A stretch of DNA of 38,139 nucleotides from Verrucomicrobiota bacterium (GCA_028873125.1 JAGWMQ010000019.1:1-38139); one strand, 5' to 3'. Counted from the first letter of the stretch, positions 8,309 to 18,402 are shown. The notes: a model not told the origin generated them from the letters alone. Numbers and translations: made by a program.

Positions 8309-9898
8309 ATGACAATGATTCCCGAAACCCAGTGCGCCGTGCAATTGGTCGGGCCGGACCAGCTTCGCATCAATGAAGCCAAGCCCGTCTTCCAGCCCGG
8401 GCCGCATCAGGTGCTTTGCCGGGTCGAGGTCTGCGGCTTGTGCTTTTCAGATTTGAAACTGCTCAAACAATTTTCCAGCCACGCCCGCAAATCCGAAGTC
8501 GTCGCCGGCATCGCCCCGGACGTCCTGGCCCAGATGCCGCAGTACGTGCCGGGCGAAAAACCGGTCGTGCCCGGGCATGAAACCGTCGTGCGCGTCGTCA
8601 AGGTCGGGCCGGAGGTCGAACGGTTCAAGGTCGGCGAGCGGTATCTGGTGCAGACCGACTTTCGCTGGCTGCCGACGAGGAACTCCAATTCCGCCTTCGG
8701 CTACAACTTCGAGGGCGCGCTTCAGGAATACGTCCTCGTGGACGAGCGCGTCATCACCGCGCCGGACGGCGAGACGATGTTCATCCCCGCGCCGGAGGAC
8801 CTGTCGGCCTCGGCCATCGCCCTGTGCGAGCCGTGGGCGTGCGTCGAGGACGCCTACGTCGAGAAGCAACGCCGCGGCTTCAAGCGCGACGGGAAAACTT
8901 TGATTGTCGCTGACCATGAACCGAAAGTGGATGGCGCGGGAAAAATCACTTACGCCGGACCATCGGCGTTGTCGGCGGGAAAATTCGACGACGTGATTTA
9001 TTTCGGCGGTGACGCCGCGGTTTGCGAGAAACTGTTCGCCAACGTCGGCACGAACGGATTGTTCGTCATCGTGCAAGGCGGCAAGAAGTTCGGCCGTCCG
9101 GTGGTGACGGCCGTGGGCCGGGTTCATTACGGCGGCATCCGCGTCGTCGGGACAGCAGGCAGCAACGTGGCCGACGCCCTGGCCGCAATTCCGGCGACCG
9201 CGGAAATCCGGCCGAACGACAAGATCAACATCGTGGGCGCGGCGGGGCCGATGGGCACGATGCACGTCCTCCGCGATTTGTGCCAGGGCGTGCCCGGCGT
9301 CACGGTCTGCGCCGGTGATCTCAACGACGAACGGCTCGCCGCGCTGAAACGGCTCGCCGAACCGCTCGCGCAAAAGAACCGGCTCGCGCTAAGGCCCTAC
9401 AACCCATCGAAGGACAAGCCGGCGGAGCGGTTCAATTACATCGTCCTCATGGCGCCGGTGCCGGCGCTGGTCGCCCAAGCGGTCCGGGACGCCGCGCCGC
9501 GCGCCATCATCAACATTTTCGCCGGCATTCCCGCGGACAAGACCGGCGAGATTGATTTGGACGCCTACCTCGAAAAACAATGTTACTTCATCGGCACGAG
9601 CGGTTCGACGCTCGACGATATGAAGGTCGTTTTAAAAAAGGTGGCGTCGCGGCAGTTGGACACGAATTTGTCCGTGGCCGCCATCACCGGGCTGGACGGG
9701 GCGGTGGACGGAATCCGCGCGGTGGAAAAAAACCTGATGCCCGGCAAAATCATCGTTTATCCATTCGCAAAAGGTTTGCGGCTCACCGCCCTGCCGGAAG
9801 TGGGCAAGGAACATGCCGGCGTCGCCCGGGCGCTCCATGACGGTCAATGGAGCAGGAATGCCGAGGAAGCCTTGAAAAGGGAATTCGAGGCGCCATGA
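8309..9898 (+). CDS. Large zinc-type medium-chain alcohol/polyol dehydrogenase (sorbose-1-phosphate reductase-like)
   Basis: VLCRVEVCGLCFSDLKLL; PVVPGHETVVRVVKVG; NIVGAAGPMGTMHV nucleotide-binding motif; 529 aa. Confidence 0.85.
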   Translation: MTMIPETQCAVQLVGPDQLRINEAKPVFQPGPHQVLCRVEVCGLCFSDLKLLKQFSSHARKSEVVAGIAPDVLAQMPQYVPGEKPVVPGHETVVRVVKVGPEVERFKVGERYLVQTDFRWLPTRNSNSAFGYNFEGALQEYVLVDERVITAPDGETMFIPAPEDLSASAIALCEPWACVEDAYVEKQRRGFKRDGKTLIVADHEPKVDGAGKITYAGPSALSAGKFDDVIYFGGDAAVCEKLFANVGTNGLFVIVQGGKKFGRPVVTAVGRVHYGGIRVVGTAGSNVADALAAIPATAEIRPNDKINIVGAAGPMGTMHVLRDLCQGVPGVTVCAGDLNDERLAALKRLAEPLAQKNRLALRPYNPSKDKPAERFNYIVLMAPVPALVAQAVRDAAPRAIINIFAGIPADKTGEIDLDAYLEKQCYFIGTSGSTLDDMKVVLKKVASRQLDTNLSVAAITGLDGAVDGIRAVEKNLMPGKIIVYPFAKGLRLTALPEVGKEHAGVARALHDGQWSRNAEEALKREFEAP

Positions 9899-10707
9899 CT
9901 TTCTCGCTGGAAGACAAAATCGCCGTGGTCACCGGCGGTGCGCAGGGCCTGGGGCGGGCGATTTCACAACGGCTGGCCCACGAAGGCTGCCAGGTCGTCA
10001 TCGCGGACCTGAAGGACGAGGCGGCGCAGGCGACGGCGGCGGAGATTGTCAAGACGACGGGGCGCGGGGCGCTGGCGCTGAAGACCGACGTGACGCAGGA
10101 GGCCGACGTTGAAGCCTTGTTCCATCGCGCCATTTCGGAATTCGGCCGGGTGGACATCGTCGTGGCCAACGCGGCCATTCTCATTGCCGGGCCGATCGCC
10201 GAGGCGGATGCCGAAAAATGGCGCGCGGTGATGACCGTGAATCTGTTCGGCAATTTTCTCACGCTCAAGCATGCCTGCCGGGTGATGAAGCCGCGGCGCA
10301 AAGGCGTGATCATTCAAATCAATTCCAAGTCCGGCAAGAAGGGCAGCGCGGCCAACAGCGCCTACGCGGCGACGAAATTCGGCGGCATCGGCCTGGTGCA
10401 AAGCGTGGCGCTGGAAATGGCCCCGCACGGCATCCGTTGCAACGCGATCTGTCCGGGCAACCTGCTGGAGTCGCCGCTGTGGACCGACCCGGACCACGGC
10501 CTGTTCGTGCAATACCTCCGCGCCGACAAGGTGCCCGGCGCCCAAACCATCGAGGACGTCCACCAGGCGTACGTCGCCCAGGTGCCGATGAAACGCGGCT
10601 GCGCCTACGAGGACGTCTGCAACGCCCTGGTTTTTCTGGCCAGCGACGCGGCGGGCTACCTGACGGGCATTTCCTTGAGCGTGACCGGCGGGCAGGAGAT
10701 GAATTGA
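9895..10707 (+). CDS. SDR family oxidoreductase (sorbitol-6-phosphate 2-dehydrogenase-like)
   Basis: VVTGGAQGLGRAIS; VVANAAI; IIQINSKSGKKGSAANSAYAATKFGGIGL; GNLLESPLW; PMKRGCAYEDV. ATGA overlap with the upstream gene. Confidence 0.92.
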   Translation: MTFSLEDKIAVVTGGAQGLGRAISQRLAHEGCQVVIADLKDEAAQATAAEIVKTTGRGALALKTDVTQEADVEALFHRAISEFGRVDIVVANAAILIAGPIAEADAEKWRAVMTVNLFGNFLTLKHACRVMKPRRKGVIIQINSKSGKKGSAANSAYAATKFGGIGLVQSVALEMAPHGIRCNAICPGNLLESPLWTDPDHGLFVQYLRADKVPGAQTIEDVHQAYVAQVPMKRGCAYEDVCNALVFLASDAAGYLTGISLSVTGGQEMN

Positions 10708-10711
10708 AGCG

Positions 10712-10735
10712 GGCGACCCGGGCGCCGTTTTTTTT
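10712..10735 (+). terminator. Possible Rho-independent terminator
   Basis: GGCG-ACCCGGG-CGCC stem-loop then G and TTTTTTTT, directly after the SDR stop. Confidence 0.5.
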
Positions 10736-10775
10736 GGCGGCGGATGCAGTCCCATCCGGGATCCGTTCGTGCGCA

Positions 10776-10803
10776 TTGACATCTTGATTTTCGGCGATAG
10801 TCT
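10776..10803 (+). promoter_or_regulatory. Candidate sigma-70-like promoter for the pilus motor cluster
   Basis: TTGACA at 10776-10781 with a weak -10 (TAGTCT, 16-bp spacer) ahead of the GTG at 10845. Confidence 0.3.
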
Positions 10804-10844
10804 GTCCGGACTTTCCGCGGGACAAATGCGTGCTATTTTGAGAC

Positions 10845-12548
10845 GTGGCTGAGAAAGACGATTATCTGGCAGACGTGTTGGTGGACTTGGGGCTGGCGAC
10901 GGCCGAGCAGGTGACCAAGGCGCGCGCCGAGGCCCATGGGGCCGGCGTGGGCGTGGTGGACCTGTTGCTGGCCAACAAGGTCATCAAGCCGGCGGACGTG
11001 ACCCAGGCCAAGGCGGCGCAGTTCGGCGCCGAGGTCATCCAGTTGAGCGGCCTGAAAATTCCCGACGACGTCATCGCCATCATCCCGCGGCACATCGCCA
11101 AAAAATACCGCGTGCTGCCGGTGCTCAAGAGCGACGGGAAGGTGGCGGTGGCCATCGCCGATCCGTCCGACCTCAACACGATTGACACGCTGACGCACCT
11201 GCTCAACGCCGAGATTGACCTGCGCGTGGCCTCGGAGCAGGACATCGAATCGGCGCTCAACAAGTATTACGGCAGCACCGGCCAGACGGTGGTGGACAAG
11301 GCGATCCAGGAGTTGACCGAGAGCGAGGTGGCGGTGCCCACGGTGGGGGTGGACGAAGGCGGCGAGACGCTGGAAGCCGACGCGCCGCTCATCCGGCTGG
11401 TCAACCAGATCATCGTGGACGCCTTCAAGATGCGCGCCTCGGACATCCACCTGGAGCCGCTGGCCAAGCGGTTCCGCCTGCGCTACCGGATTGACGGCAT
11501 GTTGCACGAGATGAAGGCGCCGCCCAAGCGCCTCCAGCCCTCGATCATCACGCGCCTGAAAATCCAGTCCAACATGTCCATCTCCGAGCACCGCATTCCG
11601 CAGGACGGCCGCATCCAGACCAAGGTGGGCAATAAACTTATTGACCTGCGTGTCTCCTGCCTGCCGACCAATCACGGCGAGAGCATCGTCATGCGCATCC
11701 TGGACAAGGAGGGGCTGCGGCTCGGCCTGGCCGAGTTGGGATTTTTCACCGATGACCAGCAAACCTTCGAGCGGATGATCGGCCTGCCCGACGGCATCCT
11801 GCTGGTGACCGGGCCGACCGGTTCGGGCAAGACGACGACGCTGTATTCCTGCCTGCACTTCATCAACCGCCCCGACCGCAAGATCATCACCGTGGAGGAC
11901 CCGGTGGAATACATCCTGGCGGGCATCAACCAGGTGCAGGTCAACGAGGTGGTGGGGCTGTCGTTCGCCGCGGCGCTGCGCTCCATCCTGCGCCAGGCGC
12001 CCAACGTGGTGATGATCGGTGAGATCCGCGACCTGGAGACGGCGTCCATCGCCATCAACGCCTCGCTCACCGGTCACCTGGTGTTCTCGACGCTGCACAC
12101 CAACGACGCGCCCAGCGCCGTGACGCGCCTGGTGGACATCGGGGTCAAGCCGTTCCTGGTCGCCTCGTCCATCCGCTGCCTGATGGCCCAGCGCCTGGTG
12201 CGCAAGGTCTGCAAGAAGTGCTCGCAGCCCTACCAGCCTAGCGAGATGGAGATGCGCGCGCTGAGCCTCGACGCGGCGGCGGTGGCCGGCGCGACGCTGG
12301 TCAAGGGGCGCGGCTGCGCGGATTGCTCGAACACCGGCTGCCGCGGGCGCATGGGCATTTTCGAGATTTTCGTGATTGACGACGAGGCGCGCAAATTGAT
12401 TTACGACAAGGCCCCCTCGTCGGTGCTGCGCGCCCGCGCCCGCGAGATGGGCATGCGCACCCTGCGCGAAGACGGCATCCGCAAAGTGCTGGCCGGGTTG
12501 ACCACGCCCGAGGAGGTGATCCGGGCGACGGTGGGCGACGTGGATTAA
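10845..12548 (+). CDS. pilB: GspE/PilB-type assembly ATPase (first copy)
   Basis: N-terminal MshEN-like domain; [15 protein letters not shown] Walker [28 protein letters not shown]; tetracysteine CKKC...CADC. GTG start. Confidence 0.93.
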   Translation: MAEKDDYLADVLVDLGLATAEQVTKARAEAHGAGVGVVDLLLANKVIKPADVTQAKAAQFGAEVIQLSGLKIPDDVIAIIPRHIAKKYRVLPVLKSDGKVAVAIADPSDLNTIDTLTHLLNAEIDLRVASEQDIESALNKYYGSTGQTVVDKAIQELTESEVAVPTVGVDEGGETLEADAPLIRLVNQIIVDAFKMRASDIHLEPLAKRFRLRYRIDGMLHEMKAPPKRLQPSIITRLKIQSNMSISEHRIPQDGRIQTKVGNKLIDLRVSCLPTNHGESIVMRILDKEGLRLGLAELGFFTDDQQTFERMIGLPDGILLVTGPTGSGKTTTLYSCLHFINRPDRKIITVEDPVEYILAGINQVQVNEVVGLSFAAALRSILRQAPNVVMIGEIRDLETASIAINASLTGHLVFSTLHTNDAPSAVTRLVDIGVKPFLVASSIRCLMAQRLVRKVCKKCSQPYQPSEMEMRALSLDAAAVAGATLVKGRGCADCSNTGCRGRMGIFEIFVIDDEARKLIYDKAPSSVLRARAREMGMRTLREDGIRKVLAGLTTPEEVIRATVGDVD

Positions 12549-12553
12549 AATGA

Positions 12554-12677
12554 CGTTGAAGCGTTACAGGGTTGAAGCGTTCAAGCGGGAGCGTCGTGCG
12601 CCGCGCGTAACGATTTCATTTTCAAACGGTCTAATTTCCGTGACGCTCCAACGCTCCAACGCTTCAACGCTTTAACG
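12554..12677. repeat. Inverted pair of short-period repeats between pilB and pilT
   Basis: Left arm CGTTGAAGCGTTACAGGGTTGAAGCGTTCAAGCG (from 12554) and right arm CGCTCCAACGCTCCAACGCTTCAACGCTTTAACG (to 12677) are imperfect reverse complements. Confidence 0.75.
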
Positions 12678-12680
12678 AGT

Positions 12681-13790
12681 ATGTCCTATTCCATGTCCGA
12701 CCTGCTGCAGTTGGTGGTGTCCGAAGGCGCCTCGGACCTGCACATCCGCGTGGCCACACCGCCGACGATCCGCGTGCATGGCATTCTGCACCGCGTCGAG
12801 GGGCCACCGCTCAAGCCGGAGGACACCGAGGAATTGATGCGCAGCATCACCTCCGAGGAGCACATCCAGGGCACCCGCGAGCGGGGCGGGGCCGACTTCG
12901 GATTTGCCTTTGGCGACGCGGCGCGATTTCGGGTGAGCGTCTTCAAGGAGAGGGGCAATTTTGGCCTGGTGCTGCGGCAGATCCCCAACAAGCTGCTGAC
13001 CTTCGAGCAGATCGGCATTCCGCCCAGCACCAAGGAACTGCTTTACAAACCGCGCGGCCTGGTGCTGGTGACCGGGCCGACCGGCTCCGGCAAAACCACC
13101 ACGCTGGCCACGATGCTGGACATCATCAACCAGGAACGCGACGAGGTCCACCTCATCACCATTGAAGACCCGATTGAGTATTATCATCACCATAAAAAGG
13201 CCCTCATCACGCAGCGCGAGATCGGGGTGGACGTGCCCAACTTCGCCGAGGGCCTGCGCCGGGCGTTGCGCCAGGATCCGGACGTGATCCTGGTGGGCGA
13301 AATGCGCGACCTGGAAACGATCGAGGCGGCGATCACCGCGGCGGAAACGGGCCACCTGGTGTTCGGCACCTTGCACACCACCGGCGCGGCCAAGACCATT
13401 GACCGCATCACCAACGCCTTTCCGACCAACCAGCAGGAGATGGTGCGCATCCAGCTCTCCACCGTGATGCAGGCGGTCATTTCCCAATTGTTGATTCCGC
13501 GGATTGACAAACCGGGCCGCGTGGCCGTCTTTGAAGTCATGGTCAACACGCCGTCCATCGCCGCGTTGATTCGCGACAACAAGACGTTCCGCATCCAGTC
13601 GGACATCCAGACCGGGGCGAAATACGGCATGGTCACGCTCGACTCCTTTCTCATTGACAAATACCTGCAAGGCATGATCGCCCGGGAGGAGGTCATCACC
13701 AAGGCGCAGGACCCCACCACCATCCAGGCGAAGCTGCAGGAACTGGACCTGGCCCAGGCCGTCACCTCCAAGGGCGGCGAAAAGAGATAG
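12681..13790 (+). CDS. pilT: Type IV pilus twitching motility / retraction ATPase PilT
   Basis: [45 protein letters not shown]-like block; [16 protein letters not shown]; 369 aa. Confidence 0.95.
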   Translation: MSYSMSDLLQLVVSEGASDLHIRVATPPTIRVHGILHRVEGPPLKPEDTEELMRSITSEEHIQGTRERGGADFGFAFGDAARFRVSVFKERGNFGLVLRQIPNKLLTFEQIGIPPSTKELLYKPRGLVLVTGPTGSGKTTTLATMLDIINQERDEVHLITIEDPIEYYHHHKKALITQREIGVDVPNFAEGLRRALRQDPDVILVGEMRDLETIEAAITAAETGHLVFGTLHTTGAAKTIDRITNAFPTNQQEMVRIQLSTVMQAVISQLLIPRIDKPGRVAVFEVMVNTPSIAALIRDNKTFRIQSDIQTGAKYGMVTLDSFLIDKYLQGMIAREEVITKAQDPTTIQAKLQELDLAQAVTSKGGEKR

Positions 13791-13796
13791 ATTCCC

Positions 13797-15497
13797 ATGG
13801 CCGAAGAAATTTCAGATCCACTCCTGTCGCTCATCAAGGGAAACGGGCTGATTGACGACCTCCAATTCGAGGAGGTCGCCTCCGAATTCAAGCGCAGCGG
13901 CACGCCGGTGGTCCAGCTCCTCCAGGATTTCGGAATCATGAACCTGGACGACATCCTGCACGTGATGGCCACGCACCTGGGCACCACGGTCGTCTCGTTG
14001 CGCGACCGGGAGTTCGCGCCCGATCTGCTCCAGAAAATCCCCGCCCACGTCGCCCGGATGTATCAATGCCTGCCCGTCGGCGTCAACAACGGCGCCGTCC
14101 AGGTGGCCCTGGCCGATCCGCTGGACCCGGCGCGCGCCGACGAAATCCAGTTCGCCATCAAGAGCGACGTGCAGGTGGTCGTGGCCGACCCGGCGGAGGT
14201 GGAAAAGGCCATTGACCGCTGTTACGGGCAGGACACCGGGGACTTTTCGGACATCCTCAAGGAACTGGGCGCCGACCAGGACATCGCCCGCGAAGCCGCC
14301 GCGGCGGCGGATGACGAGCGCCGCGTGGTCGAACTGGCCAACGACGCGCCCATCGTCAAATTCGTCAACCTCGTCCTGTCGCAGGCCATCCAGGACCGCG
14401 CCAGCGACATCCATTTCGAGCCGTTCGAGACCGAGTTCCGCATCCGCTACCGCGTGGACGGCGCGCTCTACGAAATGTCGCCGCCGCCCAAGCACCTGGC
14501 GTTGCCGGTCATCTCGCGCATCAAGGTCATGTCCGGCCTGAACATCTCCGAACGGCGCCTGCCCCAGGACGGACGCATCAATTACAACGTGGGCCGGCGG
14601 CAGGTGGACCTGCGCGTCTCCACGCTCCCGACGCAATTTGGCGAATCGGTGGTGCTACGCGTGCTAGACCGCGCCGCGGTCAACCTGGAAATCGAATCGC
14701 TGGGCTTCCCCAAATACGTCCACGATTACGTGGTGGAGGCGATCCAGCGGCCCAACGGCATCATGATCGTCACCGGCCCGACCGGTTCGGGCAAGACGAC
14801 CACGCTGTATTCTTGTTTGCGGCGGATCAACACCATGGATTCCAAGCTGCTCACCGCCGAGGACCCGGTGGAATATGACATCGAGGGCATCATGCAGGTG
14901 GCCATCAACGAGGCGGCGGGACTGACCTTCGCCAAGGCGCTGCGGTCCTTCCTGCGCCAGGACCCGGACATCATCATGGTCGGCGAAATCCGCGACCTGG
15001 AGACGGCGCAGATCGCCGTGCAGGCCTCCCTGACCGGCCACCTGGTGATGAGCACGCTGCACACCAACGACGCGGCCGGCGCCATCACCCGCATGATTGA
15101 CATGGGACTGGAGCCATTTTTAATCTCGTCCACCCTGATGGCGGTCCTGGCCCAGCGGCTGGTGCGCACCATTTGCCAGAATTGCCGGACCTCCTTCGAG
15201 CCGACCGAGGACCAACTGGCCCTGCTGAACCTCTCGCCGCACGACCTGGGCGAGAAGGTCTTTCATTATGGACGCGGCTGCTCGGCCTGCAACGACACCG
15301 GCTACAAGGGGCGCAAGGGCATCTTTGAACTGCTCGTCATCAGCGAGGCCGTCCGCCTCCTCATCAACGAACGCGCGCCGACGGTGGTCCTGCGCCAAAA
15401 GGCCGTGGAACTGGGCATGGTGACCCTGCGGGAGGACGGCTTGCGCAACATCTTCCAGGGTGATACAACCATTGAAGAAGTCGTGAAATACACCTGA
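13797..15497 (+). CDS. pilB: GspE/PilB-type assembly ATPase (second copy)
   Basis: [56 protein letters not shown]; tetracysteine CQNC...CSAC. Confidence 0.94.
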   Translation: MAEEISDPLLSLIKGNGLIDDLQFEEVASEFKRSGTPVVQLLQDFGIMNLDDILHVMATHLGTTVVSLRDREFAPDLLQKIPAHVARMYQCLPVGVNNGAVQVALADPLDPARADEIQFAIKSDVQVVVADPAEVEKAIDRCYGQDTGDFSDILKELGADQDIAREAAAAADDERRVVELANDAPIVKFVNLVLSQAIQDRASDIHFEPFETEFRIRYRVDGALYEMSPPPKHLALPVISRIKVMSGLNISERRLPQDGRINYNVGRRQVDLRVSTLPTQFGESVVLRVLDRAAVNLEIESLGFPKYVHDYVVEAIQRPNGIMIVTGPTGSGKTTTLYSCLRRINTMDSKLLTAEDPVEYDIEGIMQVAINEAAGLTFAKALRSFLRQDPDIIMVGEIRDLETAQIAVQASLTGHLVMSTLHTNDAAGAITRMIDMGLEPFLISSTLMAVLAQRLVRTICQNCRTSFEPTEDQLALLNLSPHDLGEKVFHYGRGCSACNDTGYKGRKGIFELLVISEAVRLLINERAPTVVLRQKAVELGMVTLREDGLRNIFQGDTTIEEVVKYT

Positions 15498-15510
15498 GCC
15501 GGGAAGCGTT

Positions 15511-16824
15511 ATGCCAAAATACAGTTACGTCGCGTTGGATGCCCACGGCAAGGAAACCAAGGGCGTCATCGAGGTCGCCAGCCAGAACGAGGCGATTGGC
15601 CGCGTCAAGGACATGGGGCTGTTCCCCACCAAGATCACCGAGACCGAAAAGGCCGCGGCCAAGGCCGCCGGCAAGAAACCCAAGGCCGCCAGGAAGGCCG
15701 GAGGCAAAAAGGGCGCCCTGGACATCCAGATCAAAATCCCCGGCCTGAGCGGCCGGATCAAACCCAAGGTGCTGACGACCTTCACCCGGCAGTTGGCCAC
15801 GCTGGTGGACGCCGGCCTGCCGCTGCTGCGCGGCCTGCGCGTGCTGGAGAAGCAGGAGCGCAACGCCACCCTGCGGGGCATTCTGGACGATTTGTCCCTG
15901 GCCATCGAGGGCGGCAGCACCTTTTCCGAGGCGCTGGCGCAGCATCCCAAGGTTTTCAACCGCCTCTTCGTCAACATGGTCAAGGCCGGCGAACTGGGCG
16001 GCGTGCTGGAGGTGGTCCTCAAGCGCCTCGCCGAGTTTTCCGAGAAGGCCCAGAAGATCAAGGGCAAGATCAAGGCCGCCATGTTCTATCCCATCGCCGT
16101 GCTCATCGTCGCCAGCGGCATCATGGTTCTGCTGATGACGTTTGTGATTCCGCGGTTCAAGGAGGTGTTCGCCGGCATGATGCCCGGCAACGAACTGCCC
16201 AAGTTCACCCAGATCGTGATGGGCATCAGCGACATCATCAAAAGCCACTTCCTGGTGGCCGCCGGCTGCCTCGCCGCTTTTATCGTCCTGTTCCTGATCT
16301 TCATCCGCACCAAGTTCGGCCGGTGGGTCTGGGACAAATTCAAGTTGAAAGTGCCGATCATCGGTCCCGTCGTCAGCAAGGTTTCCATCGCCCGGTTCAC
16401 CCGCACGCTGGGCACGCTCGTCAGCAGCGGTGTGCCCATCCTCCAGGCGCTCACCATCGTCAAGGAAACCGCCGGCAACGTCGTCATCGCCAACGCCGTC
16501 GGCGAGGTCCACGAAAGCGTCAAGGAAGGCGAAACCATCACCGCACCGCTCGAAGGCTCCGGGGTCTTTCCGCCCATGGTCGTGAGCATGGTGGACGTGG
16601 GGGAACAGACCGGCGCTCTGCCGGAAATGCTCCTGCGCATCGCCGACAATTACGACGAGGAAGTGGACAACGCCGTGGCGTCCATGACCTCGCTGCTGGA
16701 GCCGGTCATGATCGTCTTTCTGGCCGTCATCGTCGGCAGCATCGTCATCGCCATGTTCCTGCCGCTCATCAAGATGATCAGCGTCATGAGCGGACAAGGC
16801 GGCGGGGGCGGCGCCGGAGACTAA
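15511..16824 (+). CDS. pilC: Type II secretion/type IV pilus inner-membrane platform protein PilC/GspF
   Basis: FTRQLATLVDAGLPLLRGL...; second GspF domain FTRTLGTLVSSGVPILQAL; SMTSLLEPVMIVFLAVIVGSIVIAMFLPL C-terminus. Confidence 0.95.
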   Translation: MPKYSYVALDAHGKETKGVIEVASQNEAIGRVKDMGLFPTKITETEKAAAKAAGKKPKAARKAGGKKGALDIQIKIPGLSGRIKPKVLTTFTRQLATLVDAGLPLLRGLRVLEKQERNATLRGILDDLSLAIEGGSTFSEALAQHPKVFNRLFVNMVKAGELGGVLEVVLKRLAEFSEKAQKIKGKIKAAMFYPIAVLIVASGIMVLLMTFVIPRFKEVFAGMMPGNELPKFTQIVMGISDIIKSHFLVAAGCLAAFIVLFLIFIRTKFGRWVWDKFKLKVPIIGPVVSKVSIARFTRTLGTLVSSGVPILQALTIVKETAGNVVIANAVGEVHESVKEGETITAPLEGSGVFPPMVVSMVDVGEQTGALPEMLLRIADNYDEEVDNAVASMTSLLEPVMIVFLAVIVGSIVIAMFLPLIKMISVMSGQGGGGGAGD

Positions 16825-16910
16825 ATCCTCCGCGTGCCGCCTGGATGCAGGCCCGTGCCAAGCCCGGACACCATGCCCGAGTCGCATTTTGATTTTTAAC
16901 GAAAAACCTG

Positions 16911-16977
16911 TTGACAACCCGCGACGCCCGTGCGTAAATACATTGTAAACACATTGCATGGGCGTTGAATTTACAAT
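16911..16977 (+). promoter_or_regulatory. Candidate promoter plus operator for the TA pair
   Basis: TTGACA 16911-16916; -10-like TAAATA 16935-16940; inverted repeat ATTGTAAA (16942-16949) / TTTACAAT (16970-16977); direct repeat ACATTG at 16940 and 16951, 11 bp apart. Confidence 0.5.
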
Positions 16978-16986
16978 TGGCTCGCT

Positions 16987-17274
16987 ATGGAGTTCGATTG
17001 GAACAATCCGCCTTTCGAGTTGGATGGTTCTTTGATTCAGCGAGATGTGGAAGAGTCCTTTGAGGATCCCTTCGCCATTCGCTTGTTGCCGGATTCGTCG
17101 CGATTCGGCCTCCAGGCCCGCTTTTTTAATCTGGGCATGACCGCGGCCGGCGTGGGCGTCTTCAGCGTCTATCGGACCAATGGACGGCTGGTCCGGGTGC
17201 TGCTGGCGCGTCCCTTCGACGCCGAAGAACGATTTTTTTACCAGCGGAAACGGGATCAAACCTTGCAAGGGTGA
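16987..17274 (+). CDS. BrnT-like toxin
   Basis: MEFDWNNPPFELDGSLIQRDVEESFEDPFAIRLLPD...GVGVFSVYRTNGRLVRVLLARPFDAEERFFYQRKRD; fits the BrnT pattern F-W...EE-F-DP-A...VY...R---AR-----ER--Y. Confidence 0.72.
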   Translation: MEFDWNNPPFELDGSLIQRDVEESFEDPFAIRLLPDSSRFGLQARFFNLGMTAAGVGVFSVYRTNGRLVRVLLARPFDAEERFFYQRKRDQTLQG

Positions 17275-17290
17275 CGGGTGAAACGTGGCG

Positions 17291-17325
17291 AGCTTGGGGT
17301 TTGGCGTCTGGCGTCTGGAATCCGG
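17291..17325 (+). repeat. Short-period repeat TTGGCGTCTGGCGTCTGG between toxin and antitoxin
   Basis: GCTTGGGGTTTGGCGTCTGGCGTCTGGAATCCGG; tandem GGCGTCT units. Confidence 0.5.
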
Positions 17326-17382
17326 GGGTTGAAACCGGATCGGCCGGGAAGCGAGACGCCGGCTCCCGGGCCCAAATTTGAC

Positions 17383-17658
17383 ATGCGAACCTTCGCCAAA
17401 TGGGAAGAGGTGCCGCTCTTCGACAGCGAAGAGGCCGAGGCGGCCTTTTGGGCGGAGAACCGCCCCAGCCTGCGGCTGATGGAGACGGCCGTGGCCGGCG
17501 GCGCCGAGGCCGCCGAATCGGTGACCATCACGCTGCGGATTGACCCGCGGATGCTGGCGCGCATCAAGCGGCTGGCGCGGGCGCGCTATTTGAATTACCA
17601 GAGCATGATCAAACAATGGCTGAGCGAGCGGATGGAAGACGAAATGCGTGAACGCTGA
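17383..17658 (+). CDS. CopG/RHH-type antitoxin
   Basis: MRTFAKWEEVPLFDSEEAEAAFWAENRP...VTITLRIDPRMLARIKRLARARYLNYQSMIKQWLSERM; ribbon-helix-helix-like C-terminus. ORF can extend to GTG 17278. Confidence 0.75.
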   Translation: MRTFAKWEEVPLFDSEEAEAAFWAENRPSLRLMETAVAGGAEAAESVTITLRIDPRMLARIKRLARARYLNYQSMIKQWLSERMEDEMRER

Positions 17659-17664
17659 AATGAC

Positions 17665-18402
17665 ATGAACAATCGCCGGACAGCGGAAAAGCGACGGTCG
17701 GGAGCCGGGAACAGCACCGGTTTCACCTTGATCGAACTGTTGGTGGTCATCTCCATCATCGCCGTCATCGCCGCCTTTCTGGTGCCGGTGGCCGGCGCGG
17801 TCCGGCGGCATGAGTTGATCCAGAAAACCCAGGCGGAGATGGCGCAACTGGAAACGGCCCTCAGCAGCTACAAGGCCGCCTACGGCTTCTACCCGCCGTG
17901 CAACCCCGATAATCCCATGATCAATCCGCTGTACTATGAACTGATGGGAACGACCAACATCGTGACTTCGCCGAAATTCCTGAAATATCAGTCGCTTGAT
18001 GATCCCGGTGTGCAAATCATTGGCGGCGGTCCAGGTACGCCAATGTTCTTCGCGTTCCATGTGTCCGGTTTCATGAATTGCAGCAAACCGGGCGCGGGAG
18101 AGGACGCCCCGAAGGCCAGAAGTTTTCTTGAGGATTTGAAACCGGATCAGGTGGCAAAGGGCTTCACGAACAGCATGATTCACCCCCCGGGCGTGGTCCT
18201 GCTGGTCGCCTCGGTGGGCGGACCGGACCCGAACTATCGCCCCTTGGGGGCGTCCGGCGTGAATCCCTGGCGCTACGTTTATCCGGGGACCAACAATCCC
18301 AACTCCTATGACCTGTGGGTGCAACTGGTCTTCAAGCCCGGCCAAACCAATCTCATCTGCAACTGGAGCCGCCAGGTGCAGATCAACGCTCCGCTGCCCT
18401 GA
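17665..18402 (+). CDS. GspG-like prepilin / pseudopilin
   Basis: Leader MNNRRTAEKRRSGAGNSTG, then FTLIELLVVISIIAVIAAFLVPV. Confidence 0.9.
   Translation: MNNRRTAEKRRSGAGNSTGFTLIELLVVISIIAVIAAFLVPVAGAVRRHELIQKTQAEMAQLETALSSYKAAYGFYPPCNPDNPMINPLYYELMGTTNIVTSPKFLKYQSLDDPGVQIIGGGPGTPMFFAFHVSGFMNCSKPGAGEDAPKARSFLEDLKPDQVAKGFTNSMIHPPGVVLLVASVGGPDPNYRPLGASGVNPWRYVYPGTNNPNSYDLWVQLVFKPGQTNLICNWSRQVQINAPLP

Noticed and set aside
8100-8312. 70-aa plus-strand ORF
   Set aside because: Antisense to the tautomerase remnant, which has a recognisable protein signature on the other strand.
10833-12098. 421-aa minus-strand ORF
   Set aside because: Antisense to the first PilB; shadow ORF.
15364-18345. 993-aa minus-strand ORF
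   Set aside because: Antisense to PilC, the TA pair and a prepilin gene; translation is compositionally odd (H/D/G/Q-rich) and has no domain, typical of shadow ORFs in GC-rich DNA.
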